Origin: Bolinopsis microptera
Lineage: Eukaryota > Ctenophora > Tentaculata > Lobata > Bolinopsidae
DNA length: 39,186 bases
Reading direction: 5' to 3'
NCBI RefSeq assembly: GCF_026151205.1
Contig: NC_087072.1
Location: 4,342,260-4,381,445, forward strand
Under the pieces are notes generated by a model that did no database searches, was not told where the DNA came from, and saw nothing but the letters and a program-made list of their open reading frames with translations. A program made the translations under genes and the position numbers. Shown piece by piece: positions 12,101-20,988 of this stretch (within the stretch, counting starts at the first letter, position 1; every line of letters begins with the position of its first letter).

Positions 12101-13186
12101 ATGGCGACGCGGATGTATGACCAGAAATTGACCACCAACATCGGATCCAACATCAGGTTGTGGTTCACCCAATTCGAAGTGTTCGTTAATCATCAACGAT
12201 GCATCGTAGAGCCAGTGGTTGAAGTTGTACCGGAGAACCTGAACGCAAGAACCGCCTGGACTACAGAGCGAGACAGGAGAAACGACTGGAATGTACAGCT
12301 ACAGTGGACTCAGATGCTGATAGTATCAATGGACGCAGCAATGTTCAAAAAAGCGTACCACTTCGCAAAACCAGAGGATATAATCACAACGGAGTACAAA
12401 GTAATAAAACAGAAACTTTGTAACCATTACTCACCAAAACCAACTAAATTCGCTCAACGATACGCCTTCACCCGAATCTTTCAAGTGAAAGGAGAGCGTG
12501 TGGCAGAATACGTCGAAAGACTAACCGAAACTGCCATGGACTGTGAATTTGAGAACGAGTTGGAATCGAGAATGCTGGACCAATTCATAGCTGGACTGAG
12601 TGATGAAAGCGTGAAAGCGAAACTCCTGAAGAAAACAGATTTAACATTAGCAACAGCGAGAGAGCATGTAGCAACTTTAGAGAAATCTGTGGAAGAAGCT
12701 CAATATATGTCGAAAAATAGTGTTACTGTCAGAAACAGTGGAACTTCTGGAACGGTGAATAAGGTTTCGGATAGGAAATCAAAGCATTTCAGAAAAGAAA
12801 GTAGTTTAAAACCAAGAGGAGAAATGTACTGTGAAAAGTGTACATTGCGCAGTCATAACACAAGGGACTGTAGAACAGTATGCAGGAAGTGCAAAGAGAA
12901 GTACCACATTGCTAGAAACTGCACAGGTACTAAGAAGAACTATAAGTACAGAAAAGGAGATAAATTTCACCATGTTGAAGAATCTTCCGAGACCAATGAG
13001 AATGACGAGAGCGACGTCGAGATAGCTTTTGTTTGTGTTGAGGAGAAATCAGTAGATATGTTTAGAGTGAGAGAAAGTGAAAACGAATTGATTGAAATTG
13101 ACAAATTTGATTATTCGAAGTTATATTACCCTCTGATGATTATTCTGAATTTGACACAGTTATTGAGTATGATGATTCAAATTTAG
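12101..13186 (+). CDS. Gag-like protein of Gypsy element
   Basis: A 361-residue frame from an ATG. The first 200 residues contain the conserved capsid-like region of Gypsy gags, with W/F-rich segments (WFTQFEVF near residue 21) and helices leading to QFIAGLSDESVKAKLL (161-176). Two CX2CX4HX4C zinc knuckles lie at residues 244-257 and 261-274, where nucleocapsid RNA binding is expected. A basic stretch precedes the knuckles. The last ~25 codons overlap an acidic segment in the -1 frame that leads into the protease, so gag and protease were probably joined by -1 frameshifting or are separated by a small indel. I saw no classical slippery heptamer in the right frame. The frame is intact. Confidence 0.85.
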   Translation: MATRMYDQKLTTNIGSNIRLWFTQFEVFVNHQRCIVEPVVEVVPENLNARTAWTTERDRRNDWNVQLQWTQMLIVSMDAAMFKKAYHFAKPEDIITTEYKVIKQKLCNHYSPKPTKFAQRYAFTRIFQVKGERVAEYVERLTETAMDCEFENELESRMLDQFIAGLSDESVKAKLLKKTDLTLATAREHVATLEKSVEEAQYMSKNSVTVRNSGTSGTVNKVSDRKSKHFRKESSLKPRGEMYCEKCTLRSHNTRDCRTVCRKCKEKYHIARNCTGTKKNYKYRKGDKFHHVEESSETNENDESDVEIAFVCVEEKSVDMFRVRESENELIEIDKFDYSKLYYPLMIILNLTQLLSMMIQI

Positions 13187-14055
13187 ATGCTTGTGATGAC
13201 TCTTCTTCTATAGAATTGATTGACAATCAAGAGATTGTTGAATTCAATTGTAACCATACTTCCTCAGAAAAACTGTTAGTGCCAGTGAAACTAAATGGAC
13301 GAGATTTGAACATGGAATTTGACTCCGGATCAAGCGTAAGTATTGTTAGTTGTAATGTGTTGTCTAAGGTAGGATTAGATTTACTTCCTCTTATACCTTC
13401 GGCAAAAAGACTGAGAGCAGCGAACAATGAGAGACTACCAGTGATGGCGAAAGCACAAGTCGATGTAGAATTCAATGGAAAGATGATTCCAAAACTAGAC
13501 TTCATTGTGGAAGGAAAATGTCCATCATTAATGGGACAATCTTGGATAACCAGATTTTTAGGAGATGACTGGTTGGAGACAACACTGAAGAGATCAAAGA
13601 CTGCTATTTCTTCTTGTTTTGATTTTTCCCCATATGTAAGTAAGTCTGTGAATGTTAGTAATGTCCATGTTAGTCCTGTCGAAGTCCAGTCCTGTGTGTC
13701 CCTTTTACCTCTTAGTCAGAGACCCTCAGAGAGGGGTGAACAAAGACCCTCAGAGAGGGGTGATCAAAGAACCATGGACAGGGGAACAGTCACACAGAAG
13801 AAAGAAGTTCAGAAACCTTTGAGAAGTTTAGACGAGCTGAGAATCAGTCCTATTTTTTCCCGATCCATGACTCAAAGTGCCGAAGGCACAAAAGAGTCAA
13901 GGACAAGGGTTAGCGATCGAGGTTTTTTAAAAAATATGGTAGCTTTGCGACCGTGTGTGCGACCGTGTGTGCGACCGAACGTGCCTGCGAGCACTGTTAT
14001 CGCCCACGTGACTACCTGCGCAAAGTTATTTTGCGTGACAATCAGAATCATATAA
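13111..14055 (+). CDS. Retropepsin-like protease segment of Gypsy element
   Basis: Frame open from about 13111 with no ATG near its start, consistent with expression as a gag fusion. It begins with an acidic stretch (DDYSEFD), then the catalytic aspartate in FDSGSSVSIVS (Asp codon 13321-13323) and a downstream hydrophobic LMGQSWI strand matching the second conserved region of retroviral-type aspartic proteases. After about 13700 the sequence becomes low-complexity: two near-identical RPSERGEQ/RPSERGDQ units and, at 13950-13985, a 12-base GCGACCGTGTGT unit repeated three times. No domain is recognised in that C-terminal part, which runs into a non-coding spacer before RT. Confidence 0.75.
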   Translation, partial: LFEVILPSDDYSEFDTVIEYDDSNLDACDDSSSIELIDNQEIVEFNCNHTSSEKLLVPVKLNGRDLNMEFDSGSSVSIVSCNVLSKVGLDLLPLIPSAKRLRAANNERLPVMAKAQVDVEFNGKMIPKLDFIVEGKCPSLMGQSWITRFLGDDWLETTLKRSKTAISSCFDFSPYVSKSVNVSNVHVSPVEVQSCVSLLPLSQRPSERGEQRPSERGDQRTMDRGTVTQKKEVQKPLRSLDELRISPIFSRSMTQSAEGTKESRTRVSDRGFLKNMVALRPCVRPCVRPNVPASTVIAHVTTCAKLFCVTIRII

Positions 14056-14420
14056 TTGTTGGCGCGCGGCGCTGAACCAACCAAGTACATTATTAATTTC
14101 ATCATGTACGTATCCCACTAGGCACTAATTAATAGCATATTATTATTATTTTGAGTTAGTATTACTATTTTGCACAGTTCCGTGTCAGGTTGCATAAACA
14201 ATAAACATATGGTTACATAGAAGTATACATGATACACGATCTTCAAATTCAATATAGAATTATATTAACTGGGCGGCGCTCGGCAGTCAGCATGTCACTT
14301 CGCCATATTTGCATGTTTATTTAAACAGTAAAGACTGGGCCGTCCCCAGGTTGTATGGAATATAATAAATATGCCATCACGGATCGGGAAATTGAGCGGC
14401 CATCCACAAAAGAAAAGCGG
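14056..14420. other. Non-coding spacer interrupting the pol region
   Basis: Between the protease frame and the RT frame lie about 370 AT-rich bases with stops in all frames. Gypsy elements normally run from protease into RT without such a gap, so this is probably an insertion or a degenerated segment. GCGGCC occurs twice close together at its right side (about 14395 and 14418), but I could not establish a target duplication. The RT frame resumes with residues matching the ELGLIKG-type lead-in of Gypsy RTs. Confidence 0.45.
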
Positions 14421-14423
14421 CCG

Positions 14424-15593
14424 CATTTCTTGTTGAAGAAGGACTGGGGCTCATCAAAGGTGCAATGGCAAAACTAGTGCTGAAAGAAGATGCTCAACCA
14501 AAATCGTTGGGTGTGAGACCTTTGCCGTACGCGAAGAAGGATCAAGTAGGGAAAGAGCTGACAAGAATGTTGAACGAGGGAACACTAACCAAGGTAGAGG
14601 GAGCAAGTCCTTGGGGAACACCTATAGTCCCCGTGTTCAAAGGAGAAAAGACTCGTATATGTGGCTCGTATAACCTTACTTTGAATCCTGCTATGGCAGC
14701 ACAGCAGTACCCACTGCCGTCTATAGAAGAGTGCCTGAACAAAGTAACGGGAGGACAGCAGTTTACAAAACTAGACGTTAGAGCTGCATACAATAACATC
14801 CCAATCAGGAAAGAAGACAGAATACTGACAACGATTAACACCCATTTAGGACAGTTATTGTGGAATCGTTTACCCTACGGTATTTCTCCAGCAGCAGCCA
14901 TTTTTCAAGAGACCATAGATCAAACATTGGCAGGGATACCAATGTGTTGTTGCAGAGTGGACGACATCCTCGTTTCCGGAAAGGACAGAGAGGAACACCT
15001 GAGAATACTCAACGAAGTTATTGGCCGATTGGAAAACCAAGGATACAGATGCAAGATGGAAAAGTCAGAATTCTTGAAAGACTCTGTGATTTACCTAGGA
15101 CATGAGGTAAACAAAGACGGGATCAGACCCGTTAAGTCGAAAGTGGAAGATATGTTAAACATGAGAGCACCACGATCAGTAGAAGAATTAGTATCATTCT
15201 TGTCAGGAGTGAACTACTACAGGAGGTATCTACCAAATATGTCACAGATTGTTGCTCCATTAGATGAACTCAGAAAGAAAGGAGTAGAATGGAAGTGGAC
15301 AAAGAGACAACAAGAAGCTTGGAAGAATTTGAAGAAACTACTTAGCTCGGATGTAGTGCTGACTTTGTACGATCCTAAGAAACCGCTGAAACTTGACACC
15401 GACGCGTCTCCGACCGGATTGGGTGCAGTACTGTCACATACAATGCCTGATGGATCGGAACGTCCAATCGAGTAAATTTCTTTAACTGCAGCGGAAAAGA
15501 ACTACGCACAAATCGACCGTGAAGCAGCAGCGATTGTGTGGGCTGTTAAACGTTTCCATTTGTACCTGTATGGACTATGGAAGGAAGTTTAAA
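14424..15593 (+). pseudogene. Gypsy reverse transcriptase with start of RNase H, broken
   Basis: The RT fingers and palm are recognisable: VRPLPYAKKDQV, SPWGTPIVPVFKG, KTRICGSYN, the first catalytic Asp in FTKLDVRAAY (Asp about 104 counting from the ATG at 14465), RLPYGISPAAAIFQ, then VDDILVSG, YLGHEV and LSGVNYYRRYLP. RNase H begins with the metal-binding Asp in LDTDASPTGLGAVL. Defects: the residue before VDD is Arg where Tyr or Phe is usual; the expected CGDY is CGSY; a TAA stop interrupts the frame at 15473-15475; and a 7-base near-duplication at 15569-15582 shifts the frame, after which a second stop soon follows. Described as seen; not functional as encoded. Confidence 0.85.
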
Positions 15594-17225
15594 CTGATAA
15601 CCGACAACCAGCCACTAGTACACATCTTCAGCAAAAACAAGCAACTGTCAGTCATGACCGCAGCAAGATTAACCAGATGGTCATTATTTCTCATGGATTA
15701 CGACTATGATATCTGCTACAGATCAACCAAAGCCCATGGGAACGCTGACATGTTATCGAGACTACCAAGACCACACACCCCAGAAGATGAAAAGGAAACA
15801 GAAAACGATTGGGTACAGAGTGTGGATATAGAAAATACAGGATTAACGGCTAAAAACATCGAATCACATACCAGGAAAGACCCTGTCTTATCGAAAGTTC
15901 TACACTACGTGAAGAATGGATGGTCAGATAGAGAAACAAATTTCACAGATGAAATGACCGCTTATTGGAATCGGAGAAACGACATTTCAATAGAAAACGG
16001 ATGTTTGACATGGGGTTGCAGAGTTATCATTCCAGTTAAGTTAAAGACTACGGTATTGGAGATGTTACACGCAACACACCTAGGTATCAGCAGAATGAAA
16101 ACATTAGCACGATCTTACGTATATTGGCCGTTAATAAACTCAGAGATCGAGCAAATAGCTAACACGTGCACAACATGTGGGAAACATGGGAAGAGTTTAC
16201 CAAGTTTGATTGAACACCCATGGACCAGACCATCAATGCCTTGGCAAAGAGTCCACATTGATTACGCTGGACCATTTCTCAACAGCATGTGGTTAGACTT
16301 AGTAGTTTATGACGCTCATTCACGTTGGCCTGAAGTGGTAAAGATGAACAATAACACCACATCATCAGCAACGATCAGAGCTTTGAGAACCATTTTCAGT
16401 AGATTCGGACTACCGTTTGTTATAGTGAGTGACAACGGAACAAACTTTACTTCACAGGAATTCGAAGATTTCTTGCAGAGGAACAACATACACCACTTAA
16501 AGACAGGAACGTATCACCCAAAAAGTAATGGATGCTGTGAGAGATTTGTAGGAAAATTCAAAGACGCGATGAAAAAGATGTATGAAAATTGTAAAGATGT
16601 CGACAAGAATCTAGCAAATTTCTTAGTTAACTACAGAATCACTCCGCACAGCGTTACTGGGATACCACCGTCTGAAGCGCTATTTAAGAAGCTCTATGTA
16701 AGAACAAGGTTGAATCACGTATTTCCAGCAGATCGTGAAACGTCTGAAAGATTGAACGTGGATAAAGAACAGGAAATACTGAATGCCAGCAGAATCAGAA
16801 ACCGCCAGTTTGAAGACAAGCAGAAAGTATATGTGCAACCACAGAACAAAGACACTTGGAGTCAAGGAGAAATTCAACGAAGAATCGGGAACTCTAACAT
16901 GTACGAAGTTATGTTTGACGGAAGAAACGTGATTAAACACGCAGACCATATCAAGCAAAGATCAGTTTCGGTACTACAACAAGCAGAGACGTCGGAAAAT
17001 GACAATTCTCCAGAGACTGAATGTTTTACTTTACCTAATTCTAGTACGGTTGTGTCGTCAGAACAATTAACTGAAGTTGATTTACCTAACACACCTCTCA
17101 GAACGAACGAACCAGAGTTAACTAACAATAACCCCAGTTCAGGTGAAGCACAAGAAACTAACCAAACTCGCAGGTCAGAGCGATTAGCTCTAAAACCTAA
17201 ACAATCTTATGAAAAATATCGTTAA
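15519..17225 (+). pseudogene. Gypsy RNase H (rest) and integrase, frame-shifted from RT
   Basis: A 568-residue open frame in a different phase from RT. Residues ~20-80 are the C-terminal half of RNase H (ITDNQPLVHIF, HGNADMLSRLP). Integrase follows: an HHCC zinc-binding domain (His184, His187, Cys217, Cys220), then a catalytic core with Asp248 (HIDYAGPF), Asp305 (VSDNGTNF) and Glu341, giving the D-x56-D-x35-E pattern of retroviral-type integrases. The C-terminal part has a small basic domain and ends RRSERLALKPK, a common Gypsy tail. The integrase catalytic residues are intact, but its own ATG lies within RNase H, so expression would require repair of the frameshift. Confidence 0.85.
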
Positions 17226-17423
17226 GATCAAACGTTAAGATTTTACACACAATTGTTTTCGAGTAGTACACGAATTTTATACGGTGAATTTTTATACAAT
17301 ATGTACAGTTAACTGAATATTGACAAGTCAGAGTAAGAAATCTGAGAAGGACATTGTTTTTTTTAAATAATTTTGTTTCGTATAATTAAAGCATCGTGCA
17401 TTTTTTAAACCAGAATTGATTGA

Positions 17424-17660
17424 TTATTTCGGGATCAAAAGCTTTGAATGTTCACGTACCTTATCACCATTTAAAAGTTTATAATATTTGACCCTATGTT
17501 CGCCAGTCCTAACCCGTAGAGATCGAGTTGTGCGACCGACGTAAGCCTTTCCACAGACACTACATTGGAACAGATAAATGATGTTGTAGCTCTGGCAGTT
17601 TCCAGGGGAAGCTTTAACCTTCTTGCCGTTCACTTTGAATTCACGGGTTGAATTATATTT
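17424..17660 (-). pseudogene. Truncated GIY-YIG endonuclease domain, Penelope-like
   Basis: About 75 residues on the minus strand contain NIIYLFQCSVCGKAYVGR followed by SLRVRTGEH. This matches the start of GIY-YIG nucleases: the two tyrosine motifs, then the Arg and His positions, with a CX2C pair between them as in Penelope-like retroelements. The frame reads in from upstream without an ATG (GTG at 17631-17633 is a Val codon) and ends at a stop before the catalytic Glu region. No reverse transcriptase is found beside it. It is best read as a remnant of a Penelope-like element; a stand-alone GIY-YIG gene is less likely. Confidence 0.6.
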
Positions 17661-17673
17661 AACAATCTACCTC

Positions 17674-17820
17674 AGCGCGTGGCCGGTTTCACTAATTCAC
17701 TCGCCATGGATTATAGGAAACGCGCGCTATTTTGTTTTCGCATTGGATATAAAGATGACCAATGATATTGCAGTGTTTAAGTCACGTGCGCGTGATATAG
17801 CGCGCTGGCGTGTGATTGAG
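17674..17820. repeat. MITE-like palindromic element, copy 1
   Basis: The left end (AGCGCGTGGCC, CACTAATTCACTCGCCA) and the right end (ATAGCGCGCTGGCGTGTG) are imperfect inverted complements, with an extra ~14 bases in the left arm. The middle has GATGACCAATGA and CACGTGCGCGTGAT. The same pieces occur at 25911-26048, so this is a dispersed, short, non-coding inverted-repeat element. Confidence 0.6.
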
Positions 17821-18655
17821 ATCAGATACAAACTTTTGTTCTTTCCTCTTTTTCACTGCCTTCTGATAAACCTATCGCCTGCAGTTTGTTGAATATCTTT
17901 GTCATCTGTCATTTGCCTTAAAGTGATACCCTTATCGTAAGCTTTTTTTTATGGTTTCAATGTCATGAGAGCTACATGCAGATCCAAGAAAAATGTATGA
18001 TTTTAGTACTTTTCTATGTGGCACTGTTTACTGTTTCGTATTTTGCATTGTCGACCAGGACGAAAACCAATGTAACACCGAGTTGTAAACCTGACTAGAA
18101 AACATAATTAAAGAAAGTAGTAGTACCGCAACCTCGCACGTTAATGTTTAATTTTGAACCTTAAAACTATTGAAAAGTTTAGAATCATTGCAGCCATTTC
18201 TACTGTCATTATGCGACCAACTCTTTAGTCCCACTAGTCGACTAGTATTATTCAATTTTAATAGTGTGGTGTGCCCTAATTCATGAGGAAGTAGCCAGCT
18301 GATATTATGAAATCGTGTTACGGTTATACTTGAGTGTATTATTAAAGCATGAGTTAAATATTTTGTGAACATATATTTATATTTTGTAATACTCATACTC
18401 ATACTCATACAGTAGCCCTTAACTTGTATTGATAGATTGTATAATTGATCTGTTCAGTCGTTTATTCTTAGTCATTCATTCTCAGTGTGTCGTGTTTACA
18501 AACAAAATCTTGATTGAGTATGTATTTGGGAGTTCGTTGTCCGTCTGTTCAGTTTCGGATATGAATCTGTAGTCTTGTTTCAGACTGGTGAGGATGTTAA
18601 ACATTTTGTGACTTTATCCACCACTTCCACTCGATCGGAGTTAAAAGATGTAGGA
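17821..18655. other. No gene seen
   Basis: AT-rich and non-coding as far as I can tell. A small run of ACTCAT units lies at about 18389-18410. Confidence 0.45.
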
Positions 18656-18934
18656 CCTCCCTCCCTCCCTCCCTCCTTCCCTCCCTCCCTCCCTCCCTCC
18701 CTCCCTCCCTCCCTCCCTCCCTCCCTCCCTCCCTCCCTCCCTCCCTCCCTCCCTCCCTCCCTCCCTCCCTCCCTCCCTCCCTCCCTCCCTCCCTCCCTCC
18801 CTCCCTCCCTCCCTCCCTCCCTCCCTCCCTCCCTCCCTCCCTCCCTCCCTCCCTCCCTCCCTCCCTCCCTCCCTCCCTCCCTCCCTCCCTCCCTCCTTCC
18901 CTCCTTCCCTCATTCCCTCCTTCCATCCATCCCT
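18656..18934 (+). repeat. CCCT tetranucleotide array
   Basis: About 280 bases of CCCT/TCCC repeat, nearly perfect from about 18679 to 18890, with CTTCC and CATCC variants at the ends. A pure polypyrimidine strand of this length can form triplex (H-DNA). The PSLP-repeat and GGRE-repeat frames on either strand are by-products. Confidence 0.95.
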
Positions 18935-19706
18935 CTGGTTCCATGATCGGGACGTAACCTTACTTGAATGGTATTTGGAGATATATCTCTAGGATAATCT
19001 TGGTTTAAGCTTTTTGATGTGTAATACATAGATTCGGGTGTAGGAACCAAGGCTCCTATTTGTTCTTTTAGAGCTCCACATTTGGAAATTATGAATTTGA
19101 GTGTACTCAGTGTTATAGTTGTTTGGCGTCAGCTAGACTGGCATAAGTGGTCCGCACCCGACTAACAGCCAGCCCTCTGATTGGGCAGCGTGACTGCTAT
19201 TCGATAGCTTAAATTGGCCAGATTGCGTGTCACGTGGTACCCTACAGAACAGACGTGTGTTCAAGTTAATTTGCAGTAGAAATTCAACTGGGATGTTCCG
19301 TTTATTCTTCTTTGTTACTCCCTGTTGGCATTCTTGATCAGCGCTAATCTCGAGGGTACCAATTACCACCATTATATATTACTGCTTTCCACTATTTGGC
19401 TTTGACTGAGAGGATTCAGAATGACATCAAGACCTAAAAACCTTAGGTTCTTAACTCGACTCAGGATTGTTGATTTTCGATCTGGTCAATTTCCTGGCTT
19501 TTTAACTGGTTGCTGGGGTAATTTCATTAGATCCCTGATCCTCCTGTCCGGGACTCCGGACAGTAATAATGGCAGGTTTGTTACTATGTATTACTGATAT
19601 AAGAGTCAATTTTGTTTTGAGCCTATACCGTGATCTTCATTACATCTGCTATAGTGATACCCAGTGTTATAATAGGTAGTATATAAGCTTACTGATTGTT
19701 CTACTA
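18935..19706. other. No gene seen
   Basis: No supportable frame or structure apart from ordinary AT-rich sequence. A 79-codon minus-strand frame at 19133-19372 has no recognised domain. Confidence 0.45.
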
Positions 19707-19827
19707 TAGTAACTAGTAACTAGTAACTAGTAACTAGTAACTAGTAACTAGTAACTAGTAACTAGTAACTAGTAACTAGTAACTAGTAACTAATAACTAG
19801 TAACAGTAGTAACTAATAACTAGTAAC
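19707..19827 (+). repeat. TAGTAAC heptamer array
   Basis: At least a dozen tandem copies of the 7-base unit TAGTAAC, almost perfect over about 19707-19790, followed by degenerate copies (TAATAAC, AGTAGTAAC) to about 19827. Each junction creates ACTAGT, a 6-base palindrome. The unit is not a known animal telomere repeat. Confidence 0.9.
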
Positions 19828-20181
19828 CAATGACTTTTTAGTTTAATTGGAATCAGTTACTGGTTAATTTTTCTACGAATCTATTCATGGACTAAAGTTA
19901 AACTATTAATAAAGTGATTCAGCGGCACATGAAGAAGGTTCGAGAAGAGCGTACTAAGAAGTTCCTGGAACGTTGCCAGAAGTCCCCCCATGGTACTGAG
20001 TTTTCCCACCCGGAGGCTTCCCTGTAATAATGTCATGTTGCAGGTTTGTTACAATCGATCATAACTTATGAGTATTGCTGAAAGCACAGTGTAAGGCCTA
20101 CCGCCTCTAACTAGCCAATCCCTGTTTACATGCCGTGTATTATAATATTCTATTAACTTATGTTAAACTTAATATCATAAC

Positions 20182-20185
20182 TTAA

Positions 20186-20228
<43 letters not shown>

Positions 20229-20335
20229 GGGGGTCCAACTACATTTTTGTACATGGCCACCAGATTTTTGCCAAATGTACATGTACAAAAATGTACAAAA
20301 TATGTTTTTTCCTGTTTGGAAATTCCCTGGATAGA
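20182..20335 (+). repeat. Left inverted element: TTAA, poly-G, palindromic core
   Basis: TTAA (20182-20185) is followed by about 50 bases of G, then GGTCCAACTACATTTTTGTA. A core containing CAGATTTTTGCCAAATGTAC is enclosed between TTTTTGTACAT and ATGTACAAAAATGTAC. The inner flank ends near GGAAATTCCCTGG. The same parts occur inverted at 24175-24302, except that the core has the same plus-strand orientation in both copies. Confidence 0.8.
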
Positions 20336-20805
20336 TTTACTTGCTGTGGCTAATTTACAATGACAGGTACATCACATGGGAATGTATTTGATTACTTTAA
20401 CACCTCAAAAAAATTGAGAAATTTACAGAATCGATCTCCAAAACCTCTCAAAAGTGATATAATTTAACCAGAACCCCTACTATGCTATATATTGTGATGA
20501 GAAAACGAACCAATTGGACATTCCAATAGTATGTTTTATGTGTTTTTTCAATGCAGGGGCTAGTATGCTCACTACTAGTTGGAGTTATCATGTACTCCCA
20601 GACCCGAGTGCTTTGGCCCCTTGTGAAATCGATTGTTTCTGCTCATCGATTTTATCCCTGTTACTTGTGATGATGTATTAGTACAACACTAGGTACCGGG
20701 TTATATTTTGTGGTCCGGTCTTTAAACATACCATAATATCACTAGTACACTGCACCTTAAATGTATAGTCAAGTACATTTGTATCGTGACACATGCTTGG
20801 CTTGG

Positions 20806-20924
20806 GGATCACGTTTTGTGTTCGTTTTTGTCCGTTCGGTACCCTATATTTTCAAGACGGACAAAAAGTAGAACGGACAAAAAGAGACAAAAAATGTTAT
20901 GGAAATAACATTTAGATGCTTCTC
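20806..20924. repeat. GGACAAAA palindrome, copy 1
   Basis: TTTTTGTCCGTTC and GAACGGACAAAAAG are complementary arms around CCCTATATTTTC, followed by GGAAATAACATTTAGATG. Copy 2 at 21474-21592 has the same order. A truncated copy (TTTTTTGTCCG, TTTTTGTCCG, CTATATTTTC) lies at 20947-20990 after a second poly-G run (20927-20944). These palindromes head blocks of polypyrimidine repeat. Confidence 0.75.
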
Positions 20925-20988
20925 CTGGGGGGGGGGGGGGGGGGTATCATGTTTTTTGTCCGTTTTTGTCCGTTTGGCAGCTATATTT

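Larger units (their letters stand above)
12101..17225 (+). mobile_element. Degraded Ty3/Gypsy-type LTR retrotransposon (internal region)
   Basis: The domain order gag, aspartic protease, reverse transcriptase, RNase H, integrase is that of Ty3/Gypsy (Metaviridae-like) elements; in Copia elements integrase precedes RT. The internal region is spread over four frames: gag, a protease frame shifted by -1, RT with the start of RNase H ending at a stop, and the rest of RNase H plus integrase in another frame. LTRs, primer-binding site and polypurine tract were not identified with confidence. The breaks and the altered RT motif mean this copy is almost certainly not autonomous. Confidence 0.9.

Noticed and set aside
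13100-13190. Programmed slippery site between gag and protease
   Set aside because: AAATTTA occurs near 13179 but in the protease frame, not the gag frame, so it would not redirect gag ribosomes.
11500-17460. Long terminal repeats flanking the Gypsy element
   Set aside because: No direct repeat could be matched by eye between the two sides; TGGCGAC at the gag ATG is too short to call a primer-binding site.
18575-18946. PSLP-repeat and GGRE-repeat proteins
   Set aside because: By-products of the CCCT array.
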